NCBI GenBank assembly: GCA_015039465.1
Contig: MU130532.1
Location: 1-64,000 of the forward strand
Length of the DNA stretch: 64,000 nt
From: Phlegmacium glaucopus
Taxonomy: Eukaryota > Basidiomycota > Agaricomycetes > Agaricales > Cortinariaceae
Direction: 5' to 3'
Positions 57,730-64,000 of the stretch are shown in pieces. The notes beneath the pieces were generated by a model. The model saw only the letters and a list, made by a program, of their open reading frames with translations, did not search any database and was not told the origin of the DNA. How positions within the stretch are numbered: the stretch's first letter is position 1; each line of letters opens with the position of its first letter. Both the position numbers and the translations under genes were made by a program.

Positions 57730-58071
57730 TCAAAGTCCTGGGGAGTAGGTCGAGAAAAAAAGTATGTAGGAACAAAGGGAAAAGAGTGACATTGGTTTAT
57801 ATGAATGACTCGGTCTTTCAGGGTGATCGTCACCATTCTTGGTTCGGCTGTAATCGTCCTTCGCCTTGAGGATAAGAAATATATATATATATATACAGAT
57901 TTGAATTTTGTTTCGACTTGCCGCTCTTGATCGATAGAATTATGGGAATTCATGATCACTCCGAAAAATGGACGAAAATTATGTAATTTTCTTAATTTGT
58001 TCCATCAACAAACTTAAAGAGCACCTGACTTTCTCGACGCGTCAACCTTTGCCTCATATCAAATATTTAGA
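57730..58071. promoter_or_regulatory. Divergent promoter between DUF262 gene and SMC2
   Basis: A 342-base shared upstream region. It contains a (TA)n run at 57879-57893 and three ACGCGT-type or GACGCG motifs downstream of it (58037-58041 and, within SMC2 intron 1, 58106-58110). ACGCGT is the MCB element of G1/S genes; a role here is only suggested. Confidence 0.4.
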
Positions 58072-61000
58072 ATGCGAATAGAGGAACTTATTATCGAGGG
58101 TAAGACGCGTCATTTATCCGTCTGACTCTGTTTGACGCGCTCCTAGGTTTTAAATCATACCCAGTTCGAACCCAAATCACTGGTTGGGATCCCTCGTTCA
58201 ACGCCATCACTGGTCTGAATGGCTCTGGCAAATCTAACATCCTAGACGCGATATGCTTCGTCCTTGGTATCACAAACATGTCTACGGCACGTAAATGTTC
58301 TTCATTTGGTTTCTGATATCATCCTAAGACGCGTATTATATAGATGCGTGCTTCGAACCAGCAAGATCTCATTTATAAGCGTGGTCAAGCTGGAGTGACG
58401 AAAGCTAGTGTTACTATAGTCTTTGACAACTCTGACCGCTCAAAGAGTCCTACTGGTTTTGAGAACTTTAGGCAAATCACCGTTACTCGACAGGTATTTA
58501 ACATCATATTCAAACCACATATGTTCACTGACCTGTATGCATCATCTGAAATCAGATCGCGCTCCCCAATGTGTCTAAATACCTACTAAACGGACACAAA
58601 GCATTGCAAGCCAACATTCAAACGCTATTCCAAGGAGTCCAGCTGAATATCAACAACCCCAACTTCGTTATCATGCAAGGTCGAATCACGAAGGTTCTCA
58701 ACATGCGCCCACAAGAAATCCTTGGAATGGTCGAAGAAGCCGCCGGAACCCGAATGTTTGAAGAACAAAAGGACAAAGCAAGGAAAAAAATGGGTAAAAA
58801 GGAGAAAAGCGTACTAGAATACAAAGCAACCCTTCAGGAGGAAATTAACCCCAAGCTCGAAAAACTGCGCAACGAGAAGCGATCATTCATCCAATTCCAA
58901 AAATCAGTCAGCGAGCTCGAGCGTACTGCCCGTATTTTGCGAGCATTGGAGTGGACAACGCATCAGGATCGGATGCATGAAAAGGAGGAGAAGATCGAGG
59001 AAAAGCATGCGGAGATAAAGCAAGTGGAAAGTGAGAAAAAACAGGCGATTAAGGACGGTGAAGCTGCAGAGAAAGAGGTGGTAAAGGTGTCGAAGAAGAG
59101 AGATGCAGAAATGAGTAAAGGGGGGAAGTTGAAGACACTTCAAGACAAAGCTAGTGAGCTAGGGAAGGTCGTGGCCAAGATCAGGACGCAGGCTGAAATC
59201 AAAGTGGCCACCATCAAGGATGAGGAGGACAAGATTAAAACTTATGAAGCTCGACTCAAAGAGGTGCGCGTAACTAGTTTCATATCCATACTGATTACTG
59301 ACCACAATCTCAGCTGGACATCTCACTGATCGAAAAACGCAAGGACGTCGAGAAAGTTGCCACAGCACACCGCAAAGTCAAAGACGAACACACTAGTTTG
59401 GAAACTAAACTTGGAACCGACGAAGAACTCCTCCAAACTCTTCTTACTGGTCTCTCTTCTACTGGAGCTAAGAATAAAGGAGGAGGCTACATGGGTCAAC
59501 TGGCAGACGCGAAGGCGAGACTTGCACAAGGTGCCGCAGAAGAAGAACAGAGTAAGGTTAAATTAACAATGAGCGAGAAGGAGCTGGTCAACCTCGAAGC
59601 TCGTATGAAAGTTTTCGCAAAGGAGGCAGGAGACAACTTGAAGAAGCTCGAAGCCCTGAAGGCTACCGTCCAGGCCTGTCAAGCGAAAGTAACAAACTCG
59701 GGATGGAGTGTGGAAAAGGACAAGCAGCTCGATATGCAGTTGCGAGAGGCACGAGAGACTGTAAAGAACCTGCACGATGTGAGTATCTCCACATCAAAAC
59801 CGTGATTAAAGATCAATGCTGATCGAAATGGTGTATAGCAACGCGAACGCGTCAAACACAGAATCGGAAGATTAAATTTCGATTATGACGATCCTGTTCC
59901 AGGTTTCGATCGTAGAAAGGTGAAGGGGGTTGCTGCGCAATTGATCTCCCTACCGGAAGAACACTACCCCAAAGCTGTTGCTTTGGAGATTGCTGGGGGT
60001 GGCAAACTCTTCAATGTTGTCATCGAGAACGAGTTGGTTGGCAAAGATTTGATCAAGAATGGAAACATGAAGAAACGGGTGACTTTCATCCCTTTGAGCA
60101 AGATCGATCCGCGTACCGTCGATCCTAAAGTATGTGTTATCTGCTTTTTCAATTGCCCACAAATCAAACTTTTGTGTAGAAACTTAATGCAGCTACCAAG
60201 CTTGCACCTGGCAAGGTCCGAGCCGCTCTTTCACTAGTCGGGTACGAAGGGGAAGTGGCTAAAGCCATCGCATACGTCTTCGGGGACACTCTGATTTGCG
60301 ACGATGCAGAGACAGCAAAATTGGTGACATTCGCAGATGCTGTTCGTACGCGTTCAGTAACTCTCGATGGCGATATTTACGACCCTAGTGGAACGTTAAG
60401 TGGAGGCTCAGCGCCCAATAGCACTCGCATCCTGATTCAAGTACAAGAGCTCTTGGAGATTGAAAGCAAACTAAGAGATGCACAGATGCATTTGAGCACG
60501 TTGGAGAAAGAGGAGCAGAAATCTCGAAATATGCGTAATTCATGGAGAGATCTGGCTAGAGATCTGGAGATCAAAGAGCATGAGTTAAAGCTACTTGAGG
60601 AGCAAGTCGGGGGTAGCAATGCATCACTCGTGAGTACGCCTTCTGTCCTTGAGAACCTCGTCCAAGTTTTAATTTGTCATTTTTCCATCTGCTTCTTATA
60701 GAACGCAAGTGAAGTCGAGAAAGCCAAAGCCACGATCGAGGACTTGCGTCTCGCTGTCAAAGCTGCCAAAGAGAAGCAAAAAGATGCTCAGGATGACTGC
60801 AAGAAGCTCGAACGCGATATGGATGAATTCAAGAACAACAAGGATGGTAAGATTGAAGAGCTCAAAGTACGTTCATTCTTATCTTCCAGAATCGGCGCAG
60901 CTGCTGAATTATTTATAGGCTAGTATATCGAAGCAGAAGTCAGCGCTGCAGAAACACTCTGTGATTGTCAAAACTCAACAAAAAGAGCTGCAAACTGCGA

Positions 61001-62508
61001 CGCTTGAACTGGGTGTGTGGACCCTTTTTTTTTTTTACCCGTTTCGGGGAGGAGATTTGCGCTTGCTGATATCAGAATTGTACTTGCAGAACAAAATGAT
61101 GGTGATATCGAAGGCGAGAAGGAGAGCCTCGAAGAAGCGAAAGCTGGACTAGCAAAGTTACACAAGGAACTCGACAAGTTGGGTGATGAGGTCGCCGCAA
61201 GCGAGGTGCTTACTCTTCAATCTCAATGATCCACGATTAGTATTTAATTTGGGTTCCAACAGGCTGAGCATGCGACGGCCGAGGAAAAACTACAGGAAGA
61301 AATGGCAACTCTGAGCCGTTTTGACCAGGAGTTGAAGGAGCTCGACCGAGTCATTAAGGAAAAGAAGGGGATCGTTACCAAGGCTGACCTTAGCATCCAG
61401 GAATTCCTACACGACATTCAAGTACTAAACAAGGAGAAAACGTCCGCAGCCAACAAGGTTGCTAGCTTAGAAGCTGCGTATGAATGGATAGCGCAAGATA
61501 AAGAGTGGGTGACCTTCCTTCCACCTTGACCTGGGTTTTAGGTGCTGATATCTTTTAATGGTTTTGTAGCCAATTCGGAAGTCCTGGCACTCAATATGAT
61601 TGGGGGGATAAGAACATCACCGATCTCGACCATAAGGTGAAGGAGCTTGAAGAAAATCAAAGAGGAATGAAGAGGAAAATCAACCCCAAGGTTATGAATA
61701 TGATCGACAAGTGAGTTATTTTGTCTTGGTCTGCAGTATATGGTGTTCTGATGGGGGAGCGATCTTAAAGGGTTGAAAAGAAGGAAGCCGATTTGAAAAA
61801 GAACATAGCGACTGTCGAAAAGGATAAGGTGAAAATTGACGAGACGATCGAATCAATCGATAGGCATAAGAGAGATGCCCTCCAGACGACATGGGAGAAG
61901 GTTAACAAGTAAGTTGTAAGCCTTCATCGTGTCAAACCCTGTTATATAATATAACCCGTCGTTTTCTCAGGGATTTCGGAGAGATCTTCGCAGAACTTCT
62001 ACCTGGCAACTTCGCAAAACTTCAACCGCCTGACGGTCAAGATCTTATGGATGGTTTGGAAGTCAAGGTTCAACTCGGCACAGTGTGGAAACAAAGTTTG
62101 ACTGAATTGAGTGGTGGACAAAGGTGGGGTGTTCATGGATAAAACAAGAGACCGGATTAACCTCCAATATGATATAGATCGTTGATTGCTCTTTCCCTCA
62201 TCATGTCTCTGCTTCAGTTCAAGCCTGCACCTATGTACATTCTGGACGAGATTGACGCAGCCCTGGATCTGTCCCATACCCAACATATTGGTCAACTCTT
62301 CCGCACGCGATTCAAAGGCTCCCAATTCATTGTCGTTTCGCTTAAGGAAGGTCTTTTTACGAATGCCAACGTGCTCTTTCGTGCAAAATTTCGTGACGGG
62401 ACGTCTATTGTGGAGAGAACTGCGCAAAGATCCACATCCTCACTTTATGCTAATGGCGACAAGGATGCAAACGAAGATGATGGGCATCCTCGGAGGACGA
62501 GAAGGTAG
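58072..62508 (+). CDS. SMC2: Condensin subunit SMC2
   Basis: My 15-exon model is join(58072-58099, 58147-58286, 58344-58493, 58556-59263, 59314-59778, 59839-60129, 60180-60629, 60702-60866, 60919-61012, 61090-61205, 61263-61504, 61570-61710, 61771-61908, 61971-62123, 62178-62508), 1203 residues, the normal SMC2 length, all phases consistent. SMC2 pairs with SMC4 in condensin, the ATP-driven loop extruder that compacts mitotic chromosomes. Visible are the N-terminal [14 protein letters not shown], Walker [11 protein letters not shown] (31-40), the Q-loop region [13 protein letters not shown], a first coiled coil, the hinge (about 516-675, [13 protein letters not shown]...[16 protein letters not shown]), a second coiled coil, signature LSGGQRSL (about 1089) and Walker [13 protein letters not shown]. 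Intron 2 appears to be GC-AG (58287-58343). Confidence 0.95.
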
Positions 62509-63782
62509 TCTCTTTTCATTTGTTTTTTTCTTCTTGTATATGTTAGCGTTCTGTGAATTATTGGTGTCCTAGTAGTGTAAAAATTATTTCACGAGCATTG
62601 TAATCGCCATGGCTATACATGCAAGCGAGACGTATGGAGACAGTCGCTCTCCTGTAAAATGAAGATGGTGTTAGTGTGCTTTACTACATGACAACACACG
62701 CCTGCGGACCTATTCTCGCTGCCTTGAAGAGAAGCCCTAGGAAGCTGGTCACGAGGTGTGTTGATCAATATGAGAAAGGTTTGAAATTATCGTTTTAAAC
62801 CGTACCCAGCTTTGTTCCTATCGACCAGCCCAGGTGCGACGGCGCGTACATATGTGCATGTGCATATGAATAGTAGAATCACTAGCAGCAGTGATTGGAA
62901 GTTGAAAAGTGCGGACTATGATATCGTATTAGATAGTATTTAGGGTATGTGGTCATGCGCACCATGTCCTTGTGCTATGGGTATCGTTTATGTAGAGTTC
63001 AACGTCGTTGGCAATGGTGTCTGCGCGGTTCCCTGTATTTCAAACTCCGACACCGGACCAGCGCATGTCACGCAATGTCACGTTGGACTTTGCGATGCAA
63101 CCCGGGGCAACCTACATACGACAACTTGTATGAAGTACTAACTATCTTAATGCATGAAGAACTCTTTGGGAACAGTAGGTGTAATGGTGCTTAAATACTT
63201 GGTATCGTTGGCGTAAGTCGCGCTACATAGACAAGTTGAAGCTGAAGCAGGCGTTCACGCCGGCTTTGTCATCAGCCTTTTGACAGATGCGAACCCGTTG
63301 TTTATGTTTTCTCCAGAGTTGACCTCTTACCGTCATCGACCACACTCATATTCTCCGTCTGCTGGCAGCGGAATACCCAACAATTGTCGCGAAATCAACT
63401 TCTAACTTCATTACAAGACTTCTGAGAAGCACTACTTGAGAAATGAATAACAGTGCGCGATTCTATTCGGAGTGGTAGCAATCGTCGATTTATCTGACCG
63501 TCATTGACTTTAGTTGCCGTCTCTAGTGCGTTAGGCATTTGGGCACTTTCCTGCATTCCCACCGCTACTGCCAGTTTCTGGTATGTATGCACAACGAATG
63601 CGTGAGTATTGAACTGTCTACAATCAAAATCTATCTTGGTTGTCTGTTTGTTGTTGCTGCTCATTCATACATCATAAAGCATCAACGTTGATGTTTTATG
63701 ATGTATCCGTGATCCTGATGCTTCCTTTCTCATCATCTATTGTCAGACGCATGGTCTAATCTTATAAAATTACAGGGTTGGC
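62509..63782. other. Gene-free region with a perfect-looking palindrome
   Basis: Short frames on both strands (for example 63395-63664 minus) show no recognised family. The only marked structure is the palindrome at 63667-63706. It may include the 5' part of the gene at the right edge. Confidence 0.4.
63667..63706. repeat. 40-bp palindrome centred on AACGTT
   Basis: The left arm ATACATCATAAAGCATCAAC is the complement of the right arm GTTGATGTTTTATGATGTAT with one mismatch and no loop. It lies about 77 bases before the start codon of the edge gene. Confidence 0.8.
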
Positions 63783-64000
63783 ATGATGACTTGCCAGAAT
63801 GAGCTATCGCACTCTGCCAGAATTTCACTTGCTATTACTTCTGGTAGGTTTTTGTCTATCTCAGTGACTACTCTTACACTTTTCCCATATAGTCTTTGTT
63901 CTATTACTGCTTTTTTCCTTGGTCTTCTGTGTTTTTCAAAACCGTCGTGCGGCAGCGGCATCTGAACAAGAGTACAATGTGGAAGCTAGTCAGGTTCATG
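63783..64000 (+). CDS. Partial small single-pass membrane protein, cut by the window edge
   Basis: Exon 1 (63783-63843) encodes MMTCQNELSHSARISLAITS. A GTAGGT donor at 63844 and a TATAG acceptor at 63892 join it in frame to exon 2 (63893 onward). Exon 2 gives a hydrophobic run VFVLLLLFSLVFCVF followed by the positive stop-transfer QNRRAAAASEQEY. Together they make a short N-terminus, one transmembrane helix and a cytosolic start, common in small fungal membrane proteins. The 3' part is outside the window and upstream exons are possible. No family assigned. Confidence 0.45.

Overview
The window is genomic DNA of a filamentous basidiomycete, most likely an Agaricomycete. Genes carry many 45-70 bp introns with GT..AG ends and CTRAY-type branch sequences. 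The gene set is eukaryotic (IPC synthase, SUMO, GPI-anchor transferase, SMC2), and DUF4419, F-box, DUF262/GmrSD and high-identity TPR-array genes are typical of mushroom-forming fungi. Exon joins below were made by hand from reading-frame continuity and splice motifs. Where every join keeps frame and the summed CDS divides by three, I say so.

Layout: 1-1660 ends a 42-residue TPR array of NLR type. 1661-5108 is repeat-derived and holds a hAT-type MITE nested in a Tc1/mariner-type MITE. 5109-21851 is a gene block: IPC synthase (+), AT-hook protein (+), ornithine cyclodeaminase-like protein (+), a 45-residue TPR-array protein (+), a 1725-residue coiled-coil/low-complexity protein (+), SUMO (+) and a secreted M28 peptidase (-). 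21852-24396 is a gap with a Ty3/Gypsy RT scrap. 24397-29035 holds GPI ethanolamine-phosphate transferase 3 (-), a doubtful ORF (-) and a small secreted protein (+).

29036-47310 is a transposon island of about 18 kb. It holds five copies of one Gypsy LTR (four solo, each with a perfect 5-bp target duplication; one still attached to a decayed pol end), hAT MITEs with perfect 8-bp duplications, palindromic mini-MITEs, a Helitron-type helicase relic split by an LTR, a PIF/Harbinger transposase relic, and two displaced fragments of a 5-oxoprolinase gene. Inside the Gypsy 3' region, on the opposite strand, lies a coiled-coil plus cysteine-cluster ORF that I consider the most interesting object here.

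47638-62508 is a second gene block: DUF4419 (+), a HyuA-only 5-oxoprolinase-like protein (+), F-box protein (-), DUF262/GmrSD-domain protein (-) and full-length SMC2 (+) diverging from it. 62509-63782 has no recognised gene. A small one-TM protein starts at 63783 and runs off the right edge. No tRNA, rRNA or CRISPR was found. The genes are mostly unrelated housekeeping or accessory loci; I see no biosynthetic cluster. The strongest themes are repeat-array genes of the fungal self/non-self type and a densely nested TE island whose relics carry CpG-to-TpG decay.
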